From: Polyodon spathula
Taxonomy: Eukaryota > Chordata > Actinopteri > Acipenseriformes > Polyodontidae
Reading direction: 5' to 3'
NCBI RefSeq assembly: GCF_017654505.1
Contig: NC_054540.1
Coordinates: forward strand, 42,718,054-42,782,053
DNA length: 64,000 bases
In this document: in pieces, positions 35,352 to 46,433 of the stretch
Layout of the letters: every line of letters begins with the position of its first letter
Numbering within the stretch: the stretch's first letter is position 1
Program-made: the position numbers and the translations under genes
Notes under the pieces: generated by a model
What the model was told of the DNA's origin: nothing
Databases searched by the model: none
What the model saw: the letters and a program-made list of their open reading frames with translations, nothing else

Positions 35352-35470
35352 GCCCGGAATTTGGGACGTTATCTGCAAACCAAATCGGCCCAGAATTTGG
35401 GACATTATCAAAAGCAAAGCGGCACAGAATTTGGGACATTATCAAAAGCAAAGCGGCCCAATTTGGGACG
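35352..35470. repeat. 34-bp tandem repeat, about 3 units
   Basis: Units of AGAATTTGGGACATTATC with AAAAGCAAAGCGGC at the inner edge of the right inverted arm. The left arm holds a more diverged counterpart near 32805-32880. Confidence 0.8.
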
Positions 35471-35812
35471 TAAATGAAAAAAGGGGCAGCCTATATTTAA
35501 AACTGTGATTACATTAGAGATAAACTAAAGTATCCTGTAATAAAACTGCAATAGTGTATATAGTTGATAATAAAATACATCGTGCAAACGATTATAGATA
35601 TATGCTATTTGAAAGAAAAAAGTACACCACTACAGAAAAAATTGCAATTCTTACATTCGTGCATAACATGATAATTCATATAAAGTAATAACCCACAGTT
35701 TGTTAAACATTACTACAGCAAAATACCACGTTATATTTTAATTGAAAGGTTGTGGAAAGCAGATATATCGTTTAAAAATGCCTGCAAGCTTTTCCACTCA
35801 TGTGACGACAAT

Positions 35813-38800
35813 AGTGAATAGACACAGCCCTCATCAGGCAGTATCAAATAGACACAGCCCTCGTCAGGCAGCAGTGAATACAAACAGCCCTTGTCAGGCA
35901 GTAGCTTATAGACACAGCCCTCATCAGGAAGTAGTGAATAGACACAGCCCTCGTCAGGCAGTAATGAATAGACACAGCCCTCGTCAGGCAGTAGTGAATA
36001 GACACAGCCCTCATCAGGCAGTAGTGAATAGACACAGCCCTCATCAGGCAGTAGTGAATAGACACAGCCCTCATCAGGTAGTAGTGAATAGACACACCCC
36101 TCATCAGGCAGTAGTGAATAGAGACAGCCCTTGTCAGGCAGTAGTGAATAAACACAGCCCAAGTAAGGCAGTAGTGTATAGACACAGCCTTCGTCAGGAA
36201 GTAGTAGCCCTTGTCAGGCATAGTGAATAAACACAGCCCAAGTAAGGCAGTAGTGTATAGACACAGCCCTCGTCAGGCAGTAGCTTATAGACACAGCCCT
36301 CATCAGGAAGTAGCAAATAGACACAGCCCTTGTCAGGCAGTAGCAAATAGACACAGAACTTGTCAGGTAGTAGCGAATAGACACGGCCCTCGTCAGGCAA
36401 TAGTTTATAGACACAGCGCTCATCAGGAAGTAGTGAATAAGCACAGCCCTCATCAGGCAGTAGTGAATAGACACAGCCCTCATCAGGCAGTAGTGAATAG
36501 AGACACCCCTCGTCAGACAGTAGCTTATAGACACAGCCCTCATCAGGCAGTAGTGAATAGACACAGCCCTCATCAATCAATATGTTATAGACGCAGCAAT
36601 CTTCAGGCAGTCTTATAGACACACCCCTCGTCAGGCAGTAGTGAATAGACACAGCGCTCATCAGGCAGTAGCAAATAGACACAGCCCTCATCTGGCAGTA
36701 AAAAATAGATACAGCCCTTGTCTGGTAGTAGTGAATAGACACAGCCCTCGTCAGGCAGTAGTGAATAGACACAGCCCTCATCAGGCAGTAGTGAATAGAC
36801 AGAGCCCTCGTCAGGCAGTATTTTATAGACACAGCCCTCATCAGGCAGTAGTGAATAGATAGAGCCCTCGTCAGGCAGTAGTGAATAGACACAGCCCTCA
36901 TCAGGCAGTAGTGAATAGACACAGCCCTTGTCAGGCAGTAGTGAATAAACATAGCCCAAGTAAGCCAGTAGTGTATAGACACAGCCTTCGTCAGGCAGTA
37001 GGGAACAGACACAGCCCTCATCAGGTAGTAGCTTATAGACACAGCCCTTGTCAGGCAATAGTTTATAGACACAGCCCTCGTAAGTCATTAGTGAATAGAC
37101 ACAGCCCTCGTCAGGCAGTTGCTTATAGACACAGCCATTGTCAGGCAATAATTTATAGACACAGCCCTCGTCAGGCAGTAGTGAATAGACACAGCCCTCG
37201 TCAGGCAGTAGTGAATAAACACAGCCTAAGTAAGGCAGTAGTGTATAGACACAGCCTTCGTCAGGCAGTAGGGAACAGACACAGCCCTCGTCAGGCAGTA
37301 GCAAATAGACACAGCCCTTGTCAGGCAATAGTTTATAGACACGGCCCTCGTAAGTCATTAGTGAATAGACACAGTCCTCGTCAGGCAGTTGCTTATAGAC
37401 ACAGCCCTAGTCAGGCAGTAGTGAATAGACACAGCCCTCGTCAGGCAGTAGTGAATAAACACAGCCCAAGTAAGGCAGTAGTGTATAGACACAGCGTTCG
37501 TCAGGAAGTAGGGAACAGACACAGCCCTCGTCTGGCAGTAGCAAATAGACACAGCCCTTGTCAGGTAGTAGTGAATAGACACAGCCCTCGTCAGGCAATA
37601 GTTTATAGAAACAGCCCTCATCAGGCAGTAGTGAATAGACAGAGCCCTCGTCAGGCAGTATTTTATAGACACAGCCCTCATCAGGCAGTAGTGAATAGAC
37701 AGAGCCCTTGTCAGGCAGTAGTGAATAGACACAGCCCTCATCAGGCAGTATTGAATAGACACAGCCCTCCTCAGGCAGTTGCTTATAGACACAGCCCTTG
37801 TCAGGCAGTAGTGAATAGACACAGCCCTCGTCAGGCAGTAGTGAATAAACACAGCCCAAGTAAGGCAGTAGTGTATAGACACAGCGTTCGTCAGGAAGTA
37901 GGGAACAGACACAGCCCTCGTCAGGTAGTAGCTTATAGACACAGCCCTCGTCAGGCAGTAGCTTATAGACACAGCCCTCGTAAGTCATTAATGAATAGAC
38001 AGCCCTCGTCAAGCAGTTGCTTATAGACACAGCCCTCATCAGGCAGTAGGGAACAGACACAGCCCTTGTCAGATAGTAGCTTATAGACACAGCCCTCGTC
38101 AGGCAATAGTTTATAGACACAGCCCTCATCAGGCAGTAGTGAATAAACACAGCCCTCATCACGCAGTAGTGAATAGACACAGCCCTCATCAGGCAGTAGT
38201 AAATAGAGACACCCCTCGTCAGACAGTAGCTTATAGACACAGCCCGCATCAGGCAGTAGTGAATAGACACAACCCTCATCAGGCAATAGTTTATAGACAC
38301 AGCCCTCATCAGGCAGTAGTGAATAAACACAGCCCTCATCACGCAGTAGTGAATAGACACAGCCCTCATCAGGCAGTAGTAAATAGAGACACCCCTCGTC
38401 AGACAGTAGCTTATAGACACAGCCCTCATCAGGCAGTAGTGAATAGACACAACCCTCATCAGGCAGTAGTGAATAGAGACACCCCTCATCAGACAGTAGC
38501 TTACAGACACAGCCCTCATCAGGCAGTAGTGAATACACACAGCCCTCATCAATCAGTATCTTATAGACACAGCAATCGTCAGGCAGTAATAAATAGACAC
38601 AGCCCTTGTCTGGTAGTAGTGAACAGACACAGCCCTCGTCAGGCAATAGTTTATAGACACAGCCCTCATCAGGCAGTAGTGAATAGATAGAGCCCTTGTC
38701 AGGCAGTAGTGAATAAACATAGCCCAAGTAAGCCAGTAGTGTATAGACAGATCCTTCGTCAGGCAGTAGGGAACAGAAACAGCCCTCGTCAGGTAGTAGC

Positions 38801-39555
38801 TTATAGACACAGCCCTTGTCAGGCAATAGTTTATAGACACAGCCCTCGTCAGGCAGTAGTGAATAGACACAGCCCTCGTCAGGCAGTAGTGAATAAACAC
38901 AGCCCAAGTAAGGCAGTAGTGTATAGAAACAGCCTTCGTCAGGCAGTAGGTAACAGACACAGCCCTCTTCAGGTATTAGCTTATAGACACAGCCCTCGTC
39001 GGGCAGTAGTGCGCAGACACAGCACTCGTCAGGCAGAAATGAATTGACACAGCCCTTGTCAGGCAGTAATGAATAGACACAGCCTTCATCAGACAGTAAC
39101 AAATAGACACAGCCCTCGTTAGGCAATAGTGAATAGACACAGCCCTCGTCAGGCAATAGTGAATAGACACAGCCCTCGTCAGACAGTAGTGAATAGACAC
39201 AGCCCTTGTCAGGCAGTAATGAATAGACACAGCCCTCATCAGGTGGTATTGAATAGACACAGCCCTCGTCAGGCAGTAATCAATAGACACAGCCCTCGTC
39301 AGGCAGTAGCTTATAGACACAGCCCTTGTCAGCAGTAGTAAATAGACACAGCCCTTGTCAGGTAGTAGTGAATAGACACAGCCCTCGCCAGGCAATAGTT
39401 TATAGACACAGCCCTCGTTAGGCAGTAGTGAATAGACACAGTCTAAGTAAGGCAGTAGTGTATAGACACAGCCCTCGTCAGGCAGTAGCTTATAGACACA
39501 GCCCTCCTCAGGCAGTAGCAAATAGACAGAGCCCTTGTCAGGCAGTAGTGAATAG
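35813..39555. repeat. 30-bp minisatellite, about 125 units over 3.7 kb
   Basis: The unit reads CAGTAGTGAATAGACACAGC then CCTCGTCAGG (30 bp). Variants cluster at two places: GTGAATAG, CTTATAG, CAAATAG, TTTATAG, GGGAACAG or GTGTATAG, and CCTCGTC, CCTCATC, CCTTGTC or CCAAGTA. A composite block (AATAAACACAGCCCAAGTAA then GTGTATAGACACAGC) recurs at about 36148, 36229, 36941, 37213, 37453, 37843, 38713 and 38893; from 37213 onward the spacings are multiples of 30, giving a mosaic higher-order pattern. Because the period is divisible by three, several frames on both strands stay open for up to about 397 codons. These are not genes. There are no unique spacers, so it is not a CRISPR array. Confidence 0.95.
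38101..38460. repeat. Recent 180-bp direct duplication within the minisatellite
   Basis: 38101-38280 and 38281-38460 (six 30-bp units each) are identical by eye except G/T at 38246 versus 38426. This marks a late amplification step of a six-unit block. Confidence 0.9.
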
Positions 39556-39925
39556 TTTTGACAACAATTGAGGGATGTGAAAAATCAGTGGAAATATATA
39601 TATTTTTTTTTAAACTTCAAATTCTGTCTACATTAATAAGTACGCTCAGCCCAATGCAATGGTACACTGAAATCACCTTTTGTTTTTAAATACATAGCCA
39701 TTCAAATGAGCAAGGTGAGGAAATATGCTGAGGAAATGCTGGTAGTCTCTTTGCATCTAAAGTTTTTCTTTTAAAGGTTCTTTCTCTTTTTCCTAGATGA
39801 CCTTTGCTGTATAGGTATATTTGACAAGAACTGTTAGCATTCCATGAGAAATTTGCTGAAGGTCAGCCCTTTCCTTCTGTAACTGAATCCCTCAACCAGA
39901 AATCTGGGGTTGCAGGGTCTCAGAC
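39556..39925. other. Non-coding stretch
   Basis: Nothing recognised. Confidence 0.45.
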
Positions 39926-40582
39926 CTGTGGCATGTTAATGTTGGTGTATATGTATTGGTGCACGGCATATAATGCTGCACGAGTAGCACTAGGTAGTAC
40001 GAGTGTTGTTGAAATGTATATTTGTATTTAGGCACAGGGATTGCACAATCACTCCACATGCAGATTAAACTGGGTATTAGGATGGAAGCATGGGGAGCAC
40101 AATTTGTTCACGTGCAGATGTACCGAGATTCCAATTGATTGATTGATTAGCAATCAAGTTTCGGTACAGCTGCATAAAAGATGCCGTGCTTCACTCACTC
40201 AGGGTTGGTGTTTTCAAGAGGCGAAACAAGTTGGAACTAAAGAAAGCAAAACTAAAAAGCTTAAATAATTGCTACGTGTGCCGGTGTAGATACTTGTTTT
40301 TTTCCGTCTGTTTGTTTGTTAGTTTTTTGGTTTGTTTTGGCCCTCGTGCCATTTTGTTTTACAAAGTGATTTTTTTGTCTTGTTTAAATCTTTTCTTTAT
40401 TAAAATGTACAAGCAGTGCATTCACATTCACTTGCAGTGCTGAGTGTGTGTTTCTTCCGGGTGTGATGTCACCACGGAGCTATGGTGTCCAGAATTGGAA
40501 AACAGCGCCACCACGTGTCAGGCCAGGAATACTGCGGGTGCAGTGTTTTTTTTTTTTTTTTTTTTTAATAAATAAAATAAGA

Positions 40583-41760
40583 ATGGAAGGCGAGTTGGAG
40601 TCAAGCCAGTATGGGACTGAGTAAAGGAAAATCCTGGGCTGGAGGACTGTCCATGTCGATGGTGACTGATTCCCTGTGGCAGAGGGATGGGGACTGATGG
40701 AGGGCCTGGCAAGGAGGACACCGTCCAAGGTCACTAGAGGAGGTTGTGGAGTTGGTCCTCTGTTACCTAGAGGCAGACATGTAGAGAACAACAGCCTAGG
40801 TACCAGCATCTCCAGCACAAGAGGGAAAAGCCCCGCTGCTGTCTACAGTGCGAGAGGGACGAGCCTGGCCTACACCAGCGACTGAAGGATAGCCGCACAA
40901 GTCCCCCGCAACCGAGGAAGAGCCACATCAGTCCCCAGTGATGGAGGGAGACTATGTGCTGCTCTCGCCTCCACCGCCACAGAGAGACTACCTGCCACTC
41001 CCACCTCCATCTCCTGGGGTTGCCTGTTCCACACTGCCTGGGGTTGCCTGTCCCGCACCGCCTAGGGCTGCCTGTCCCGCACCGCCTAGGGCTGCGAAGC
41101 CCGTACTGCCTAGGACTACTGAACATGCAACACCTAGGGCTGTCGAGCCTGCATCGCCTAGGGCTGCTGAGCCTGCACCAATGAGGACTGCGGAACCTGC
41201 AATGTCTAGGGCTGTAGAGCCTACACCACAAAGGGCTGCCAAGCCTGCATCACCTGGGGAGGCTAGTTCACCATCGCCTGGGGAGGCTTGCTCGCCATAG
41301 CCTGAGGAGGCCTGCTCGCCTGCTCGCCGTTGCCTGGAGATGCCTGCTCACAATCTCTTGGGGAGGCTAGTTCATCGTCTCCCGGGGAGGCTAATTCATC
41401 ATCGCCTGGGGTCGTCTGCTTGCTGTCACCTGGTGTCGCATGCTTGCCGTTGCCTGGGAATGGTTGTTAACCGTCACCTGGGGTTGCCCGCTCTGCATCA
41501 CCTGGAGATGCCTGCACTGGAGTTCATTTGCTGCTGACCTCCAAGGATTTTCTGGGGCTGGAGGAGCCAGCCTGGGAGCCGTTGATGGCTCCACTGATAG
41601 CATTTCTGCTGTCAGCTGGGAAGCTGCCAGCATTGCCACCAGTAGCCGATCAGTGGCAGGAGTGCTGACAACATTACCACAGACAACATTGCCGCACATG
41701 GGGCCCTTAAAGCCTCTGTTCTTGTCCCAGGACTTTCAGTGGGACTTTTGGGATTTTAAG
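40583..41760 (+). pseudogene. Degenerate gag-like ORF of copy 2
   Basis: Starts with ATGGAAGGCGAGTTGG, echoing the MEG start of copy 1, but no intact zinc knuckle is readable. The frame 40938-41300 gives MEGDYVLLSPPPPQRDYLPL, then 24-bp units encoding PRAAEPA-type octapeptides (41020-41240). This parallels the GDYTSPPPP and SPGVA segments of copies 1 and 3. Multiple stops and shifts elsewhere. The PRAAEPA repeat is specific to this copy, so the repeat tail has diversified between copies. Confidence 0.6.
41020..41245 (+). repeat. 24-bp coding minisatellite
   Basis: About nine units of GCCTAGGGCTGC with variable 12-bp remainder, encoding degenerate PRAAEPAP octapeptides. Confidence 0.8.
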
Positions 41761-42246
41761 GGGGAGAGGTGGCCTTTGAGGCCATGTGTGCTGCAAACAA
41801 AGGGGGGAGACATGTGGCGGGGTGCACCCCTGTGAGTATTTTTGTGTTTTATGTTGTATGTGGCGTGTTAATGTTGGTGTATATGTATTGGTGCATGGGA
41901 TACAATGTGGGGCTATGTAGCATGGGTGCTGTTGAAATGTATATTTGTATTTAGGCACAGGGATTGTACAATCACTTCTCATGCAGATTAAAGTGGGTAT
42001 TAGTATTGAAGCACGGGGAGCACAATTAGTTCACGTGCAGATCTACCGAGGTTCCAAATTAATGATTAGCAATTGAGTCTCGGTACAGCTGCATCAAAGA
42101 TGCATTGTTTCACTCACTCAGGGTTGGTGTGTTCAAGAGGCGGAACAAGTCGGGAGGTGAAGAAAGCAAAACTAAAAAGGTTAAACAATTGCTACGTGTG
42201 CTGGGTGCTTTCTTCTGTCTGTTTGTTTGTTTATTTGTTTTGGCCC

Positions 42247-43040
42247 TGTGGCAGGAAATGGCATTGCGGTGACATCAGGCCAGAAGTTGGAAGAGTAGCA
42301 CACAGAGGTAACTGCAGTTGAAAAAGAGATGCAGAGCGCCATTGTAGGAGATTAGTGGGCTGAGTCAAATGGTGGTGATGATGGGACTGGCAAAAAGTAC
42401 ACAGGAGGCTTGATTAGTTTTCCCCGCAGCAGGGATTTTATTTGTCTAGAACAAAAGTAATGAAATAAAAATAGTCAAAATAAATTCCTCCACCAATATC
42501 AACAATGATACAGGAGGAGGAGAAAATAAAAAGGTACAACTAATAAAGTCTCAGACACAATAATAGATTTAAAAAAATAGATAAGCTCCACTCCCGCGCT
42601 GACCTCTAGGGGGCTCCCGGTCCTGGGTAGGATTTTAGTGACGAGGTCCTGGTCATTCTTCCGGGTACCAATTCGAAACACCATCTCCTGTCTCTGCAAT
42701 ACAACACACTTTTACGACCAGTTTAGCCACACGTCTCCTTTCGCTGTTCCCCAGGACTGAGCAAGCAAGCTCAGATCGTACCGTCCTTTAAATACTGTTC
42801 GACCCCGCCCTTAGCCTTGGCCCCAGTTGCCGCTGTACCCAATTGGCATACATAGTAACTCTGACTGGGGTATGTGGCGCAGTGGCCGCGGACTTCTGCG
42901 TTCGGGCGGAGCGAGCGATCTTTCTGGAATTCCCGGACGGTTCAACCTTTGCCTTTTCGCCGGTCTCGTCCCGTTTTATGCAACGCCACCAGCGATCGGG
43001 AAGATCGACCACAGCTCCGACCCGCTGCACCCCTGTCACA
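42247..43040 (-). repeat. 3' LTR of the Gmr1-like element
   Basis: On the minus strand it starts TGTGACAGGGG (43040) and ends CCTGCCACA (42247). It matches 47224-47800 from 42447 onward. A polypurine tract (GGGGGGGAATA on the minus strand, 43041-43052) lies just before it. Confidence 0.85.
42785..42815 (-). promoter_or_regulatory. LTR promoter elements (GC box and TATA-like box)
   Basis: Reading the minus strand, GGGCGGGG (Sp1-like) is followed by TATTTAAAGG about 10-15 bp later. The same pair is in the 5' LTR near 47570-47600. Confidence 0.5.
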
Positions 43041-43084
43041 TATTCCCCCCCTCAGAGTGGAGCCGTAGGCCCACTCAGCCTCTC

Positions 43085-44430
43085 CTACCTCCCCAATTGA
43101 CCTCCCTTCCCTTGAAAAGAAATCAGCATTTTGGTGTTCCTTACCCACACGATGTCTGATAGTATATTGGAAGGGTTTCTGCGCCAGACTCCACCGAGTA
43201 ATCCGGGTGTTTGTGTCCCTCATTGTGCTTAACCACTTAAGAGGGGTGTGGTCTGTGATGAGAGTGAATTGTCTATTTATAATAATATTTAAGGGAATTC
43301 ATAGCCCATTTGATGGTGAGACACTCTTTTTCTATTACTGAATAGTTTCTTTCTTGAGGAGCCATTTTTTTACTAAGATATAGGACGGGGTGTTCGACTC
43401 CATCGATCTCCTGAGACAGAACAGCCCCCAGACCAACTTCTGAGGCATCGGTCTGGAGGATGAACTCTTTGCTGAAGTCAGGTGACACTAGGGCTGGAGC
43501 TTGGGAGAGAGCGTGTTTGATACGATCAAACAACTTTTGACATGGTTCTGTCCATTGTACTGAATTTGGGGAGCCCTTTTTCGTAAGGTCAGTGAGGGGT
43601 CCGGCAATGGTGGAAAACTCGGGGATGAATCAGCGATAATAGCCCGCTAGTCCCAACAATGACCTTACTTGGGCTTTGGTGCGAGGAATCGGAGTCTCCA
43701 CCAAGGCCTGGACCTTGGAAGCGACTGGTTTCACTCGCCCATTACCCATAATGAACCGTAAGTATTGAGTCTCTTGCTGCCCAAATGTGCATTTCCCCAA
43801 CTTGACTGTTAGCCTCGCCTCCCTCAGAGATTGAAGAATGGCCGCTAATTGATCCAAGTGCTCTTTCCAGGTAGAGCTGAAAATAACTACATCATCAATA
43901 TATGCAGCTGCACACCGATGATGTGGGGCTAATATCCTGTCCATCATTCTCTGAAAGGTAGCTGGGGCTCCATGCAACCCAAAGGGCATGGTTCAAAACT
44001 GAAATAACCCATCTGGGGTGGAGAATGCTGTTTTCTCCCATGTGCTGGGGGTTAGGGGAATCTGCCAATATCCTTTTGTCAGGTCTAGAGTTGACAGATA
44101 CCTCGCGTCCCCCAGCCAGTCAAGGAGTTTGTCCACTCAGGGCATCGTATGCATCGAATTTGGAGACCGCATTTACCTTGCGGAAGTCAACACAGAAGAA
44201 AGTAGTACCGTCCTTCTTGGGTACCATTACTACAGAACGGCACCACTCGCTCTGTGAAGGTTCTATGACTCCCAATTCGAGCATACTCTCTACTTCCCAG
44301 TGCAAGACCTCTCATTGACTTACCGGGACACAATAGGGACGCTGCCGCACTACTACACCCGGCAGAGTGATAATGGCATGTTGGATGACATCGGTTCGGC
44401 CAGGGACCTCTGAAAAAACATCCCCAAACG
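43085..44430 (-). pseudogene. Reverse transcriptase-RNase H of the Gmr1-like element
   Basis: Minus-strand order: DVFSEVPGRTDV (near 44400), an in-frame stop near 44316, then SMLELGVIEPSQSEW and MVPKKDGTTFFCVDFRKVNAV (44120-44305). A gap follows around 43990-44120, then MPFGLHGAPATFQRMMDRIL and AAAYIDDVVIFSS with the catalytic YIDD intact (43630-43989), ending VRSLLGLAGYYR. RNase H follows at 43273-43533 (FILQTDASEVGLGAVLSQE; catalytic Asp in QTDAS; IEKECLTIKWA). The pol end (TRITRWSLA and HQNADFFSREG) lies at 43085-43223. At least two frame breaks and one stop make it inactive. Confidence 0.88.
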
Positions 44431-44569
44431 CCACCACTAACTGTTCCAGCTCTTGTTTTTGGAGGGGAAGTAGCTGGTCCCCCACCTTAATCGAAGCTGT
44501 GGATTCTGGAGCCCCTATTTCTGGTCCAAAATCCTCACTTACGCTATCTTGTGTAATAAATAGAGCCTC

Positions 44570-45923
44570 TCACTCTTGCCAGGGTTTTAACAAATTAACA
44601 TGATAAATTTCTAGGGGCTTTCGGAGGTCCGGTTGCCGAATTTCATAATTCACTGGCTCTACCACCCGAACCACCTCATAAGGGCTTTGCCACTTTGCAT
44701 ACAGCTTCAATTCAGTGGAGGGAAGAAGTAACAGTACCCGGTCACCTGGCTGAAAAGTTCGAAGCCTTGCTCGTTTATTATAATGCCGCATCTGCTCTTG
44801 CTGGGCGTTTCGTAGATTCTCCTGGGCTAATCGCCCGATTAGTTCCAAACGGTCCAGCAGGAGAAGGACATATTTAGCCACATTTTTATTATCGAATTCT
44901 CGCTCCTCCCATCCCTCTCGTACCAGGTCGAGAATACCCCGTGGCTGCCTCCCGTACAATAGCTCAAACAGGGAGAACCCCGTAGAGTTCTGGGGCACTT
45001 CTCTCACTGCAAACATGAGAAAGGGGAGGAGCTTTGCCCAATGTTTCTGTTCTTGATCTACGAAATGCCTCAGCATCTGTTTTAGGGTCCGATTAAATCG
45101 TTCCACTAATCTGTCCGTCTGTGGATGGTAAACTGACGTGCGGATGGAGCGGATTTTGAGCATTTTGTAGACCTCTTGCAGGGTGTCCACCATAAAGTTA
45201 GTCCCTTCGTCAAGTTAAGATCTCTTTGGGAATCCCTACTCTAGCCATAATATGAACCAATTCTCCGGCGATGTTTACGGAATTAGTAGAGCGCAGCAGA
45301 ACCATCTCGGGATATCGTGTTGCGTAGTCCACCACTACCAATATGTGCGTATATCCCGAGTCGGCCGGCAGCAGCGGTCCTATAATGTTCATCGCAATGC
45401 GCTCAAAGGGGGTACCAACCAGGGGCAGGGGAACCAGTGGAGCCGGGCGCACTGTAGAAGGCGCCACTCGCTGGCATTCGGGACACCCCGCTACATATTT
45501 TGCCACGTCACCGCACAGTACCAGCCAGTAAAATCGGGCCAGTATTCGTTCCAAAGTCTTTTCTCGACCCAGGTGGCCGGAAAAAGGGATATCGTGTGCT
45601 AACTGCAATATCTCAGCGTGAAAAGGTTTTGGAATGAGTAACTGGGTTACAGGCTGCCCTGTGCCCGAGGCTCGGGATACTCTATATAGTAGTCGCCTGG
45701 ACACGATAAAATGGGGAAAAACAAGCGGCGCGGTGCCTTCAGCTTCCTTCCCCTCAATCGACCCGACCCGTTCCTGGGCGTGTACCAGAGTGGGATCATT
45801 ATTCTGCTCCCACTCAAGGTCCACATCCTGGTCCCAGGTTGAAGGTATTTCGAGCGGTGGTAGTGCAGTATCTGCCCTTGGGGCCTTAGTGGCCAGTTCC
45901 CTTGGATCACACTGAACTCCCAC
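44570..45923 (-). pseudogene. Integrase of the Gmr1-like element
   Basis: It would insert the cDNA into chromosomes. The N-terminal zinc-binding HHCC region has HDIPFSGHLGREKT and CPECQRV. In the core the first catalytic Asp, expected in a MD(I/V)(I/V)GP motif, reads MNIIGP, so Asp is replaced by Asn. The second Asp lies in TDEGTNF just past a one-base insertion (near 45205-45215) that ends the 45210-45923 frame. The third, Glu, is in YHPQTDRLVERFN. The C-terminal part has FQPGDRVLLLLPS, KWQSPYEV and VNLLKPWQE. The order continues directly into the reverse transcriptase region, about 150 bp on. Confidence 0.88.
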
Positions 45924-45982
45924 CCCCTTCTTTCATTTGGTCGGTTCAGAACGCTCTCCCACCAATCCCCATCCTTGTCTTG

Positions 45983-46400
45983 CTACTGCCCACTCAAGCT
46001 TCTCAGCCCTCGGCTCTCGTTTTGTTTTCTGGGGCCGAAACTTGGTGAAAACAGATCCGATTTCAACGGGAAGATTTCGCCAATATCTCTTCCCGTTGCT
46101 GTTTCCCTCTTTTCAGTTGTGGATGGGGTCAGTACTGGGTGTAATTCATGGTAAAAAGGCCAGTCCCCACCCAATACTATGGGGTATGGAACCCACCTTG
46201 CGACAGCTACAGCTAAACGGCATGTCCAACCCTTCACGGTCAATCTAACTTTAGTGGTACTGTAGGTCTTGGTGTCCCCGTGCATTCAAGAGATTGCCAC
46301 AATTCCCTGAGGCTGCCAAGCCGCCTTCCAAGAGAGCTCCCGATACAATGGTGTGGTTACTAAAGCGTGGGTACTCACAGTCTCTATCTGAACAGGGACA
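45983..46400 (-). pseudogene. Retropepsin-like protease region
   Basis: The minus-strand frame after the zinc knuckle includes STHALVTTPLYRELSWKAAW, where a D(S/T)G active site would be expected but is not readable. A TGA at 46286 interrupts it. It resumes as MHGDTKTYSTTKVRLTVKGW and YPIVLGGDWPFY. The YP(I/V)VLG-DWP segment is typical of the region following the protease in this group. Inactive. Confidence 0.65.
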
Positions 46401-46433
46401 AGACAAGGTTCTTCCTGACCCCTTCCCCGGTAC

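Larger units (their letters stand above)
32551..35716. mobile_element. Candidate element with ~330-bp inverted terminal arms
   Basis: 32551-32880 is the imperfect reverse complement of about 35390-35716. Shared in inverse order: GTGGGTTATTACTTTATATG, ATTATCATGTTATGCACGAA, GTAGTGGTGTA, TAGTTTATCTCTAATGTAAT and GGGCCGCTTTGCTTTT. The 2.5-kb interior has no transposase frame but holds a 28-bp minisatellite and a 213-bp tandem repeat. It could be a long-armed non-autonomous transposon or a local inverted duplication; no target duplication was recognised at the approximate ends. Confidence 0.65.
39926..42246 (+). mobile_element. Non-autonomous gag-only LTR retrotransposon (copy 2), both LTRs truncated
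   Basis: Direct LTR-like repeats at 39926-40480 and 41813-42246 share GTTAATGTTGGTGTATATG, TTTGTATTTAGGCACAGGGATTG, CACTCACTCAGGGTTGGTG and TTGTTTTGGCCC. The 5' LTR lacks its first ~45 bp. The 3' LTR is cut at 42246 by insertion of the minus-strand Gypsy element. TGGTGTCC at 40483 is a primer-site candidate as in copy 1. The interior is a degenerate version of the copy-1 gag-like region; no pol domain is present. Confidence 0.78.

Noticed and set aside
35731..39521. Several open frames of 100-397 codons on both strands with 10-residue repeats
   Set aside because: They arise because the 30-bp minisatellite period is divisible by three; overlapping frames on both strands are equally long and none has flanking gene structure.
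35813..39555. Regular 30-bp repeat resembling a CRISPR array
   Set aside because: Repeats are directly adjacent with no unique spacers, and the surroundings are vertebrate transposons with no cas genes.
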